23,346 nt of DNA, taken from the NCBI GenBank assembly GCA_900095095.1, contig FMBT01000690.1, positions 1 to 23,346 on the forward strand, given 5' to 3'. The DNA is from Fragilariopsis cylindrus CCMP1102. Lineage: Eukaryota > Bacillariophyta > Bacillariophyceae > Bacillariales > Bacillariaceae. Each line of letters starts with the position of its first letter. The stretch's first letter is position 1. Below, in pieces: positions 1 to 10,487 of this stretch. The notes under the pieces are model-generated. The model was not told where the DNA came from. It made no database searches and was given only the letters and a program-made list of their open reading frames with translations. The position numbers were made by a program, and so were the translations under genes.

Positions 1-1073
1 GATCATCTTGCTGTACCAATGTACTACTAATAGTAGTACCACCAGTGATTGAATGAGATGTCAAGGCTTTGTTCCAGGTAGAATGATCTAACACTTCCGG
101 ATCAATAATGATACTGCTGTTATTGTCATTTGCCTATTGATATTGTTATTGCTATTGTTATTGCTATTGTTAATATCATTTTTTTTGTCATTATTATAAT
201 CAGTCGATAACAAACGATGATGACGATGATGATTGATGACGGTGGAACGAAAAACGGATGCCTTCTTTGGAATTTTCCCTTTTGTAACAACTCCATGCCA
301 TATTTTAACAGATTCTTCCAGTGATCGTTGTCCGTCGCTCCTCCTCATGTGATATTTCACGTTTTTTTTGTGATGGTGTTCATCATTTTTATTGTCTTCT
401 TCATTACTACTATCACCACATCTTCAATAGCAGTAGCAGTAGCAGTATTATTGTTTTCGTGATAAATTACAACAGCCTCTAACAGTACATCGTAAGATGG
501 TCCATAATATTGACGATTTATTGCCAACAATAGTTTTAAAGAAGACGACGGCGACGTATTAGTATTGTTGTTACAACTTTTTCTATTATTATTATTATTA
601 TCCTCGTGATAATTATTTTTGTTGTCATTATTATCATCGATATTATTTTCATCATTCATTGTGGTTGTTGTTGTTGTTGTAATCTGTTGAATTATTTTCC
701 AATTCCCTGAAATCCAATTTCCTTCTCGATAACCTTCATCGCATTGTTTAAAAGTACCGTCAATATTGAGTTTGAGTAATATCATCCTTTCATTATTATT
801 ATTGTCAATTTCGTCACCTTGATTATCATTATCATTATTATTAGTATTAAATCCCTTATAAAGTTTCGATCGTATAGTACTTGTATTGATATTATCGTAG
901 TAGGGTAAGGAACAGGATGTTAATTTCCATATTCCAGCAATCAGTGTACTGTAATGATTATTTGAAATTTTTGGAGAGTAATTATTGTCAAAGGATAGCG
1001 AGAACGACAACAGAGATAATAAAATTGAAAACGACAACGACCCCGACAACGACAGTATCGGCAACATCATCAT
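1..1073 (-). CDS. Secreted Asn-rich protein of unknown function, 3' end outside window, frame broken twice
   Basis: The likely start is a run of three ATGs at 1073-1065, followed by a strongly hydrophobic signal peptide (about residues 1-28). The body has a short conserved-looking stretch (GIWKL, then LNIDGTF, YREGNW and SGNWKI) and later YGPSYDVLLEA. These are interrupted by Asn and Thr runs encoded by ATT and GTT microsatellites. The first frame stops at 357-359, but the frame one base back is open from about 447 down to 88 and encodes GVVTKGKIPKKASVF. A further one-base step back near 129-136 continues through DPEVLDHSTWNKALTSHS to the window edge. The GNW...YGP...LLEA...GKI order resembles small stramenopile proteins I know only as hypothetical, so I assign no function. 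An intron could replace one of the frame steps, but I found no convincing GT-AG pair. Confidence 0.45.
125..183. repeat. AT-rich microsatellite (TATTGT/TATTGC type)
   Basis: Imperfect repeats of TTATTG and CTATTG encode Asn/Ser runs on the minus strand. Similar ATT and GTT runs occur at 586-602 and 663-681. They fall inside the first gene and make its exact reading frame hard to trust. Confidence 0.7.
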
Positions 1074-1726
1074 CGCGGCTATTTATTTTTATTTTATTTT
1101 TCCTTGTATATTTTATGATGTACGGTAATAAGTACCGCTCAAGAAGTTGTTGCTTGGTAACGTCTTTTCCTGCTGGTGCTGGTCCTGCTGATGCTGCTCC
1201 ATCGAAACGATGATGATTTGAATCGCCAATCAGTGTTTTTGTGATCAATTCATTCTGGTTATACCAGTTTCGAAGTTCAAGGACTGCTGTATGATTTCCG
1301 AAATTATATTCCAACGTACCTTCATTCTTTTTACCTCGACCTCCGTCCCGATCAAACGTGGTGCGCGCAGCATATCAGTATGCTCGTGCGTGATTTCACT
1401 GTTTCTACTCTTCAATTGACGTTCATTAATTGACGCTTATGCCATATTCGTGTGATGTTGGTCGCGATTCCAGGTTTGTTCGCGTTCGCGTTCGCGTTCG
1501 TCCTCACAAGATTCATTCAATATAAAATTATGTGTTGAAACTTCGCTTCTGAATCAAGAATTAAAAAGCACAGCTAGTACTATATGAAGCCAGTGGAACA
1601 AAAATGAATGAGTGAAATAAACTTGAAATAACAATCGACAAGAACAAGACATCGCATTTTATCTTCGAACGCAACTCAAGTACATAAAAGGAAGAAAAAT
1701 ACGTCCAGATAAAACATAACACAGTC
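1074..1726. other. Intergenic region between divergent genes, with a hexamer repeat
   Basis: This stretch separates the minus-strand gene ending its 5' side at 1073 from the plus-strand kinase-like gene starting at 1727. A minus-strand open frame runs from about 1360 to 988 (motif ELRNWYNQNELI). It lacks an ATG and overlaps the signal peptide frame, so I do not call it a gene, although it could be an unannotated exon. The sequence at 1478-1500 is a GTTCGC hexamer repeated almost four times. Two AATTGACG words lie at 1411-1432, one of them TGACGT. These may be bZIP-type sites, because TGACG cores are known CO2/cAMP-responsive elements in diatoms, but that is inference. Confidence 0.4.
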
Positions 1727-4425
1727 ATGCAAGTCCAAACAGACGTAGCAATAAAGCAGATACGGAATGCGCGGATGAAAAGAGATGATGATACCACGAT
1801 GAAAGATAACGATGGTGCGGTCATCGATCCCATATCCCATATCCAAGATAAAACAATGGAAAAACAACTCTTACGGTCGTCTTCGATACGAAATAAGGGC
1901 GGTGGTGCGAAACAACTGACCAGATCCAGATCGGATAGTGGTACATTAACGGGTGAATTGGGATTGCAGATTTACATTGCCCCCGACGCAGACGGAGAGG
2001 AAAACAATATCCGCTTTGATTACTGTACGGATAGTCACTATCATAGTATTCATCCGAACGTCTTTGCTCCTGCCAGCTTAATGAATGTACGACGAATGGG
2101 AGGTGAGGGTGTATATATAGTATTCTGTAGTATCAATTTATATCGCCGTCGCCCAAAAAAACAAAAACAAAAAAATGCACGCAATATATTACTGTATATA
2201 ACAGTCCATCTCATTCTTATTCTTTTTCTTCTCTGCGGGTTGTGTTAGGTGGTGGAAGTGGAATAGCTGTATTTGCAGGAAGCCATCCAGAATTGGGAGA
2301 TATTGTGATGAAACACGGTGATTTCAAGGACCTGAAAGAATCCTACGCTCTTGCAACGATTGCGGAAGAATTAAAGAAAAGAGGAGAACGTAATAGTAGA
2401 AGATCCAAAGAGGCGGCTCTTTCGATGAAAGCTTGTTTGCCGGAATTTAAAATGATATATATTAGCCCCCAACACGTGCTACTCAAGAAGAAAGAATTGT
2501 GGGGGAAATTAAGACATTTAGTAAAGATCGGTGGTTATTCGTCCAAAATCTCATCTGCTACGTCCTCCGACTCTTTAGGTTCAATAGTTTCGAAAAAGTC
2601 TGAAAGTGTCTCGTCAAATAAGATTGGAAGACGCCCAACAACATCATCATCATCGTCGTCGTCGTTATCGTCGTTATCCGATAGCACGGTCTTGACTCCA
2701 GGCACGAGCATTCGAATTTACGAACGAGACCAAGCCAAAGCAGCGGTACATTTAAATGAGAAGACTAAAATGCCGTCGTTAGCTATTATTTTACCCAAGA
2801 AGTTTACTCATTGCATCGATTCGGGGACCGTTGAATCGTCTAGTAATGAAGAATTCGATTGTCTCAAACAGGTATATAAAGGACTTTCTGGAATAATGAG
2901 AAGCCATCTATTCAAATTTACGTTAGCACAGAAAAGGATCGGAGGTACCGATGCAAAAACGGGAAGTCAATGTTTGTATGAAGGCAAACTTCATGGTTCT
3001 CTACTTGCTAACTTGATATCAAAATTTGTAAAAACAGTACATAATTTGCAACAGCTTACTTTGCCCGAAGAGGTAGATGTAGCGGATCAAGTTCGAGCTG
3101 AGGTTCGGAAACTAGAAGCTGACCCCAGTTCCAAAGCGGACAGTATATCTCATACGGCCGATCGGTTCATGGGAAACGCCATAAAAAAGAATTTCCATCC
3201 AACCAAGGGACGCATCCTTTTTTTCAAACAAAGCTGTGAGGAATTTAGGAAAAATGAAGTTTTTCTTATTCCTGAAGAGAAACTTCCAGCCAAGCATCTC
3301 GGTAGATTGATGGAGAGTGGGACGTTTATGTCAGATGTGTTTGTTGGTGCTTCTTCTGAGCCTCCTATGATAAAACCTAGTAAAAATTTCTGGATAAATT
3401 TGATGGGTAGAGCAGTTGACGAAAGAAAATGTATGAGCCCGAATGCACTGAAACAAATTTGGACTTCAGGTTTAGCCGACGCGGGGATCCATAATCTGTT
3501 TCTGAATGAATCTGATGTCTTCTTCTTTGACTTGGGAGAACCACAACTGCAGTCAATTCCTGGATTTATGACCAAGTTTCTGTTCTCAATTTTTCATGTC
3601 TTGGGTATGCAAGAAACTGATGATGGCGAATGGGTCCGCCGCTTTGTTCCTCAGAAAGATAAGCTAGGTATAACTAAGGAAACTACAGAGTTATTGGCGG
3701 ATGCCTATGATGCTTACGAGGTATGCATGAATCGAATCATTGATGAAATTTTTGATGGAGATCAAGGACTTCGATGGCTACTTACGCAGTATGTAACAGC
3801 CCAGTTGCTATCGGATGCCGCCTTCTGTATACAGCGATGGAAAATGAAGGGAGGTAGTCAATCGAGGGAACAGAACCACAATACAGGAATCGAGCGTTGG
3901 CTTTGGCGTGCGCTGTGGGATTCTTACGTTGCTTTTGATATCAATACAAAAGAATCTTGGCATAGACTAAAGGTCGAACATCCCAGCTGTAATGAATCTA
4001 CAAGCAAAATACGAGAGAGCATCAGGTGTAGTATCTGCTCTAGTCGTAGTTCTAGAGAGAATTCGTTGCTACGTGGAATAACAACAGAAGAAGAAACTAG
4101 AGACAAGTTCAACGAAAACAAACAACTTTCGTCTCCAAAATCTGCAATTGAAAGGAGAAAAGACACTACCAAATCAGGTGTAAGAGGTGATTCCATGACT
4201 ATTCATACGTCACGCTGGCCATCAGCACGTTTGAGTTCTCTGAGTTCTTTAAGAGATTTGTCAGTTGCTAACTTTGAGTACAACTCAGATGACACATGTG
4301 ACTTAGATGAGGATGAGGATGATGACGAGAATAAAAATGAATCAGATTTAAACAGTTCTGCAACCATCCCAGAAGGTAGTCATAATTCTGATGCATCCCG
4401 CGATTCTCCGGGGATCCATCAGTGA
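1727..4425 (+). CDS. Divergent protein-kinase-like protein, two exons
   Basis: Exon 1 is 1727-2102 and exon 2 is 2249-4425. The 146-nt intron starts GTGAGG and ends TGTTAG, and splicing restores a Gly codon, giving about 850 residues. Known kinase landmarks can be matched by eye: a Gly-rich loop GGGGSGIAV (about residues 124-132), a VMK lysine (K147), a catalytic-loop-like D536-x4-N541 (LADAGIHNLFL) and a metal-binding DLG (553-555) followed by EP. The usual His before the catalytic Asp is absent. A Ser-rich insert separates the lysine lobe from a hinge-like region. The C-terminal 150 residues are Ser-rich and end in an Asp/Glu tract. These spacings follow the protein kinase fold, but overall similarity is low, so substrate and activity are unknown. 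It may be an atypical kinase or a pseudokinase. The frame is intact throughout, unlike several neighbours. The ATG at 1727 is the first in frame. Confidence 0.8.
2103..2248 (+). other. Intron of the kinase-like gene
   Basis: GT at 2103-2104 and AG at 2247-2248, with a T-rich stretch before the acceptor. It contains in-frame stops for the exon 1 frame. Splicing joins ATGGGAG to GTGGTGG, which makes the glycine loop continuous. This is strong evidence that the intron is real. Confidence 0.85.
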
Positions 4426-4754
4426 AACTAGACCAAAAACAATTTGATATTAGTGGTATAAAAGAGCTAATTACTTGTCTATTGCATTGCATCTATTAAT
4501 TGCTACGCACGATCTACGCTGCTGTTATCCTTATAACCACGAATTGAATACCTGCAGAGCGGAAGATACTCAAAATGCTGCATTTTGTAAATGCAACCTC
4601 ACGTTGATTATCACCATCATTCACAGTTGGATTTTTATCAATAATCAATAATTGTTTCTTTAACTGAATTAATTTGACCAATATCCTTTTGTACTTTCCA
4701 AGTATATTGACGATACACATGACATTTGCTGATACATCATTATAGTTCGTCTTT
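4426..4754. other. Convergent intergenic region
   Basis: This region lies between the ends of two converging genes. A minus-strand open frame at 4514-4720 (Lys/Ile-rich, 68 codons) could be a displaced C-terminal part of the acidic gene if more frame breaks exist, but nothing in it supports that strongly. No RNA gene or repeat was seen. Confidence 0.3.
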
Positions 4755-5431
4755 TTATAATCCTAATTCATTTATTTTGTTAGAATTTGTATTATTTGTT
4801 ATCCAATCATTTATTTGGTATGTAACGTCCACATTATAATCAGATCCTCCACTCACATGACTTGTGTATTCAAGTTCGAATATGTACCTGATTTGTATTC
4901 CACAACTAACAAGATATCCATTCTCATTTTGTGATAGGATGTATAATTTTGCACGTGGAATAATCTCTGTACAATCATGCAGCTCGTGCAACTGGATACA
5001 TATTTTGTCACTATATGTTTCACGAATACGACAAAATAAGTACCACCAACTGCAGTCCGTCTTTCCAATATCCAATACCTTAGTATAGTCAAAGCATGTT
5101 ACTACTAGTTCTCGAACTACTGGAACAGCTTCAATGTCTTGCTGTGCGTCTAAAACCCTTTCTTCTTCATCTTCCGCTTCATCTTCATCTTCATCTTCAT
5201 CATCTTCATCTTCATCTTCATCTTCATCTTCATCTTCATCTTCTTCATCTTCATCTTCATCTTCATCTTTATCATCTTCATCTTCATCTTCATCATCATC
5301 TTTATCATCATTGTCGTCGATGTTTGTTTTCGCTTTACGTCCTTGTTAACAATGTTGTGCGATTGTTTTTCTGTAGTTTGCGATGTGATTCTTAGAAAAA
5401 CGCTGAACATTAGATAGAAAATATTTTCCAT
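4755..5431 (-). CDS. Small protein with long Asp/Glu tract, unknown function
   Basis: ATG at 5431 opens a hydrophobic N-terminus (MENIFYLMFSVF) that may be a signal peptide. The first frame then runs into a Met/Lys repeat that is clearly the wrong frame of the repeat. One base earlier, the same DNA reads as a Asp/Glu tract of about 45 residues. It then continues without a stop for another 130 residues with normal composition (TDCSWWYLFCRI, YLVSCGIQIRYIF, then a stop at 4755-4757). A single missing A in the run at 5327-5330 (T on the plus strand) would join the two parts into 225 codons. I recognise no domain. The Cys/Trp-rich second half could be a folded domain, with the acidic run as a linker or ion- or histone-binding segment. 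An upstream exon is an alternative explanation for the start. Confidence 0.5.
5163..5310. repeat. TCATCT/TCTTCA microsatellite inside the acidic gene
   Basis: About 150 nt of near-perfect TCATCT and TCA/TCT triplets. Read on the minus strand it is GAT/GAA, encoding Asp/Glu. On the plus strand it gives poly-Ser or His-Leu shadow frames. Length variation of such tracts between alleles is expected. Confidence 0.9.
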
Positions 5432-5869
5432 GAGACATCATAATATTATTATTATAATAGAAAAACTAATATAATATACATCAAAATAAACTTAATCGTA
5501 AAAACAAAACTCCTAAGGAGGCGGGTAATATTGTATGAAAGTTGATTTTTTTCAAATACAAAATTGTGCATCCTTTGGATTTGCTATGCGTTGAAATTGG
5601 ATTCCCATTTTTTATTGCTTTACAATCTGCGACCAAAGATAATTAACGTAAAAATTATAACAAAGCAGGGCGGTATGATCATTTGGAGGTTATATTAGAT
5701 TGAATTAAGATTTTACTGAACACCCACTCCCTAAAATAATTATTAAACTTAAGTCGTGAATAAATTCATACTCTATTGATTTTTTTCTTATTTCTATCAC
5801 TATCATCACAAATAATATGCATTCAGATTCTAAAATCTGATAATTTTATTAAAATCAAATCAACACCAA
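5432..5869. other. Noncoding AT-rich spacer downstream of the retroelement
   Basis: No open frame, no long terminal repeat copy matching the other side of the element, and no integrase remnant seen on either strand. A perfect 6-bp-stem hairpin with a 4-nt loop lies at 5825-5840, just past the element's coding end. It could mark transcript 3' processing or be chance in AT-rich DNA. Confidence 0.4.
5825..5840. other. Short perfect hairpin
   Basis: CAGATT and AATCTG flank a CTAA loop. It lies about 30 nt beyond the retroelement coding end. Function is unknown. Confidence 0.4.
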
Positions 5870-8090
5870 TCAACGACGACGATCTGTCTTTGATCGACGA
5901 TGACGACTCCTACTCTTCTGCGATGAACCACTATAACTACTCTTAGCGCTTGCATAGCTATCATCCTCATCATCATCAATTCTTGTATCATACCCTGCAA
6001 CTCGACGAGTTGATGGCAGGTGCCATGCCCTAGACGTCTGCAGCATCATTGTCAATGCCTGCAATGTGGACCACTTTAGGATTATATTCTTCTACAAGAT
6101 TTCTCCACCTCATCATTCTTTGACTAGGCAGTTTGGCATAGAGGAGATTGAGATGATCCGTGTGGACTGTCAGGTCCTGCCCACGAATAACACCCGCGAA
6201 TGCCTTCAGGCCTTCCACGATACCAAGGAGTTCCTTTTCACCTACAGTGTAGTTCAATTGTGGATCACTTAGTTTTCTTGTATAGAATCCAAGTGGCTTG
6301 CCGTCTTGGACGAGCGTTGCGCCCAGTTGGATGTCACTTGCATCTGTGTACAGGTGAAAGGGCTTGTCAAAGTCTGGAAATGATAACAGTACATCTGTTT
6401 TTATCATATCCTTGGCTTTGTTGAATGCAGCTAGATGCTTTTCCAACATAAGAAATGGAATAGGACGTTTGGTACTGTTCTTCTTCTTTGTTGAAGCTGC
6501 TGCTAATTCATTCAATGGGGCTAGAATATGACTTCTACCCCTGAAGAGATCTCTATAGAAATTGATCATTCCTAAGAATCTTCTTAGTTGCTTTCCACTA
6601 GTGGGTGGTAATATACGGTCCATTGCCTCAATTTTCTTTGGTTGTGGACCTATACCATCACTAGTGAGCTGGTATCCGAGATACTCCACACTCTTTTGCA
6701 TGAAGAAACTCTTTCTAAGATTAGCTTTGAATCCGGCATCTTGTAGACGCTGCAGAACTTGCTCAACCTTTTGTAAGTGATTTTCTGTTGATTCATTCAC
6801 TCTTTGAATCACCAGTATATCGTCTATGTATACAAGTACATCTAGTCCTCTAAGTGTTTCGGTCATGATTGACTGAAACATTGATGGAGCACACGCGACA
6901 CCCATAGGCATTCTTAGATATCTATACTTCCCCCAGGGTAGTATAGTCGCACATAGTTTCTGACTCTCTTCATCAAGTGGAATCGTATAGAAACCAAGAG
7001 ATAGATCAAGAGCTGTTGCAGATTTAAACTTTTCAAGTTTCTGCAGTGTTTCGTTGATTCGTGGAAGTGGAAAAGGATCCACTTCAACCCACTTGTTCAA
7101 CTCGCGGAAGTCTGTTACGATACGTATATCACCAGTCTTCTTTGATACGCCAAAGGATGGAGAAGCCCAAGGGCTATCATCATGCCATGGTAACTCTTGT
7201 AGTACACCAATGCTGACCATTCTTTCCACTTCTTTCTTCGCGATATATTCGTAAGCCTTAGGAAGGTTGAAGTACCTTCCCTTATACGGCACCACACCAG
7301 GCTTGAGCTTGATGTGTGCGGGCTTGCAGTGTTTGAGTGTACCCAAACCTCCACCGAAGAGACCCTTTTCGAATTTACGGAGGGTCTTTTTCAGCTTTTC
7401 TTTGTTGTTCGAATCAATATCTAGATCATTAACCATAGCATCTATGTTGACCTTGGAGTAATTGCATTCTAACATCTTGTTTTGTCTCTCTTCTGCATCT
7501 TGTAGGAGAGGGCTATCAGTGTGCATGCTATAGAGCATGTTACAGGTGGCACGGTTGTGCAACTGACCAATAGTCTTTAGAGGGATCTTATCTTCATTCC
7601 AATGAATTTCTTGCTCTTTGAATAAGATATTGATACCCATATTCCATAGGAGATCATTCCCAATAATAACATCATACTGTTGTTTTCTTGGGTTAGATGT
7701 CTCATCCACTTGGAACTTGTATTCGATGGTTTGATTCTTCTGATTTTCGAATTCAATCATCTTGAAGCCCACGCTAGCTGTCATTGCAGAGTGAAAGGTA
7801 CTTCCATACGTCTCATACTTGATAGTATTCTCTTTTGACAACTTGGTTCGTCGCTTCTTATCTGTGAACTGTTTCAGTATCATTGACTTGGTACATCCAG
7901 TGTCTAGGAGACATCTAGCCATAGTTTCATGACCATTGTCATTAACTATTGAGAGCAGTACCTCACAGTAGCGTCTAGCGCCATGTAGTGGTTTAGCTCG
8001 GCTTGGATATAGCGTACCGTCAACAGTACCAACGAGTACCGGCGTAGGCCTATGAAGGATTCGGCGCGGCTTCTTTGTTGCTGTTGTACT
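5870..8090 (-). CDS. pol: Pol-like polyprotein: aspartic protease, reverse transcriptase, RNase H
   Basis: The frame is open straight after the gag TGA, so the product probably starts by readthrough as Gag-Pol; the first ATG is at 7922. Taking that ATG as residue 1, the protease active site DTG is at residues 7-9 and is preceded by strand-like sequence upstream of the ATG, so an ATG-only product would lack part of the protease. The RT has IRIVTDFRELN, LDLSLGFY and YIDD (365-368), then the LGY and FLGMINFYR thumb/connection motifs. RNase H begins near TDASD (first Asp at 527), followed by EKELLGIVE and HTDHLNL. RNase H ends in GIDNDAAD and hits a TAG at 6030-6032. A frame step restores the usual SR after DAAD and adds an acidic and Arg/Ser-rich tail to 5870. 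No integrase follows. The catalytic residues of PR, RT and RNase H look intact. Confidence 0.85.
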
Positions 8091-9484
8091 TCAACCCTTG
8101 AAGTACCTCTTTGCTTGCTTTTTGTATCTTTTAAGATCTGACGGATCGAAATTGATATTTCTTTCACTAGGATCAAAGCCAGCTGATGCTAGTACATGCA
8201 TCTGTTCTGCTTGATTCAATCCCTTCTTCCAAGGCTCATCGTCATCGGAATCACTTGAATCGGAGCTTGCGCCGGTGTGCTTTGCAAACATGGCTTTCAT
8301 GTATTGCTTAGCTTCCTTGTTGAAGGTATTATAATTATTACCCTTACGACCACCGTTGTTCCCTCCTCCATTCTGGAGTTTCCAACATTCCCTGCATGCC
8401 TCTTGCCACAGGTGTCGCATTCGCGCTTGCGCTTCTCTCCACCATTCTGCTTTCTATTTGAAGAAGATGAAGCAGTACTTGAAGATTTTCCTTTTCCTTT
8501 CTGCAATTCAGCAATATCTTTTGCTTGTTGCAACTGTTCTTTTACAAATTTTAATTGTTTAAGAATACCCGGTTCAATCTCCTTGAGTTTGGTGATTGAT
8601 TGGACGTATGTGTTGCTTTGTAAGCACCACCCATCATCGTGAAGTTTCGTGAGGTATACTGGAGATAGAGCGTACTCTAATATCTCTCGACAGTTCTCTT
8701 CATCATACCTTGTAGGATAAAGTCCTTTCTTCGCGCCGGCATCCCACAAGCACATAGGAAGGTATAGCTGGAACGTATCGAAACGTTTGCTCCATGCTGC
8801 TACTCCCAGTTGTGGTGAGATCTTCATATTACGTATGGATCTCTTTAGTTGAATGAAGCTTGATCTTCCAAGAGTTTCATTACCAAATATCTTGAGCTTA
8901 AGATGATACATACATTCACGGATGATATGTGTTATCTTCTTTCTCTTCTGCGCTGCATTACCAGCGTTGAAGTACGCATCAATGGTAGCATCATCAGGAC
9001 AGTCGTCTCTGATCTCATCTCTGATAGTTTGATCTTCAATAAGGTCAATATCTTCAGCATCGGAATAGCCTTCAAAGGCTGTTTCCACATTGCTTACGAT
9101 GGTTTGTGCTTCCTTGTCCACGATTCTTCTAAGGAAGGTTAATCGTGCTGCTGGTGCAAGAGCTACATTGATCTTGTCATTGTAGTTCTTGATCCATAAC
9201 ATTAACTGTTCAGGTGTTTCATCACCCTGTAAAATGTACATCTTATTATCGATTCTATTTCCATTTTCAGTTGTCTTGAGGATCTGAGATGGGGATTTCG
9301 TATCCCATTCTTCTGCGTCATAGAGGAACGGTTTGAACCCGCTGATTCTATGGACCCTCTTTGCCTTGGCTGCCTCCTTGGCTGGCTCTTCAGCGTTGTT
9401 ACGGTTGGATTTTGCCATGGTCAAATCAATATTTTTAATATTAAATCGAACGTGTTTGTGGTTGTGTGGTTGTAATATTTCCAT
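8091..9484 (-). CDS. gag: Gag-like protein with zinc knuckle, one frame break
   Basis: The longest start is the ATG at 9484. A second ATG at 9418 has a better context (ccATGg) and may be the true start. The protein has a Lys/Ala-rich N-terminus, a mostly helical capsid-like middle of about 300 residues with no obvious enzyme motif, and a basic segment. A zinc knuckle follows, beginning CDTCGKRHAG. The knuckle's last Cys (ECWK) is in the frame one base back, so a G is missing in the run at 8390-8392, or the ribosome steps back there. After the knuckle come a Gly/Asn-rich stretch, a Ser/Asp tract and a Lys-rich end, with a TGA stop at 8091-8093. The frame after the break is the same frame as pol. 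The likely role is RNA packaging and particle formation. Confidence 0.75.
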
Positions 9485-10225
9485 TACAATTCCTATAATT
9501 TTTGTGCGATTGAATTTTCAATATTGAATACTCAGTGCTAGAGACAGTGATCGCTGTATTTAACCCGTTGGGTACCTGTCAGTTAGTGTCAGTTCATTTA
9601 AAATGACATTTACTTAGTTAGGCTTGTGTAATGGGTACCTTACACATGTTGCTAATCCTCTAATTATTTCTTTTAATATATACATACATTGTTATGTATT
9701 TTGTATAATACTCTCAACGACTTATTTTACTTAAGCGTTGCAAGTTAGACGCGCAGGCCTTGTCTGGCTGCCGTGCTTTATTGAATGTGTGCTTGCGCGC
9801 ACCTCAATCAATATATGACTCATTCGATTAGAATAGCTAATTCTATTTCGCTTCATCATATCATGTGATTTTCTTCCAAGTTGATATCAACGATGGTTGA
9901 TACTGCCTTGAAGCGATACGATGGAGCTCTTAGACTCCTCCATATCTTATCATTGTTCAACGTTCTGGTATAGGAGCTTTCTCTCCACCATGGTTGTTGT
10001 CGTCCCTTCGATATCACTCTTGGTGTTATCGATGCCTACTTGTTTCGAACAAGAGGTACGTAGTACTTCATTTTAGATAAAATATTACGTCCTATCTTAT
10101 TGTCAATAACTTATTAGTAAGATTTTAAAATCATGCCATGCCCTAGACTAGTATATAGGGAAGAGGCTTTCTATTGTGAGATAATGTATATTATAAGCAT
10201 TAGTATTGGGTTCTATTCTAGAGAG

Positions 10226-10249
10226 CTGCTTCCATCGTAATGGAGGCAG
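10226..10249. other. Hairpin, 10-bp stem with 4-nt loop
   Basis: CTGCTTCCAT pairs with ATGGAGGCAG (one G-T pair) around a CGTA loop. It is followed by TTAGCGAT repeated twice within a GATTC/GAATC stem. No RNA family is recognised. Confidence 0.4.
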
Positions 10250-10487
10250 TTCATTTGATTCGTTAGCGATTGATTTAGCGATGAATCACTAGTGTTAGTC
10301 CCGTGATATATGTACGCACTGCATATAATCAAAGAACTAAATAATGATGATTACTAAAGTAGAAAACAAGAGATAAACTGCTGCTGCTGGAAAGTAAGTA
10401 AGTAGGTCTAATAATTATATACAGAAAAAGTTTGAAGTATTTGGATATGAGGAACTGCATTTATTTTTCCTGTTTTCAAACTTCCAG

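Larger units (their letters stand above)
5870..9484 (-). mobile_element. Ty3/gypsy-type retroelement, Gag-PR-RT-RNase H, no integrase or LTR seen
   Basis: On the minus strand the order is Gag with a CCHC-like zinc knuckle, an aspartic protease (DTG), reverse transcriptase (YIDD) and RNase H. This is the internal order of Ty3/gypsy elements. The DNA after RNase H holds only an acidic and Ser/Arg-rich tail and a stop at 5870-5872. The expected integrase (HHCC and DDE motifs) is absent. I could not find matching long terminal repeats in 5432-5869 and 9485-10900 by eye. The element is therefore a 3'-truncated gypsy copy or a lineage without integrase. Coding is interrupted by a one-base loss in gag (8390-8392), an in-frame TGA between gag and pol (8091-8093), and a frame step at the end of RNase H (about 6030-6040). 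Confidence 0.8.

Noticed and set aside
988..1314. 108-codon minus-strand frame upstream of the first gene
   Set aside because: It has no ATG and overlaps the signal peptide in another frame. I could not join it to the gene by an intron.
4514..4720. 68-codon minus-strand frame
   Set aside because: It might be a displaced end of the acidic gene, but joining it needs two more frame steps that nothing supports.
5134..5349. Plus-strand poly-Ser and His-Leu open frames
   Set aside because: They are shadows of the GAT/GAA microsatellite. The minus-strand reading continues into normal protein sequence and they do not.
8277..9142. Plus-strand open frames across gag
   Set aside because: They are antisense shadows of a recognisable Gag protein.
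6023..10148. 15-bp identical word TGCCATGCCCTAGAC at 6021-6035 and 10134-10148, possibly LTR ends
   Set aside because: The match does not extend on either side, and one 15-bp match in 23 kb is within chance expectation.
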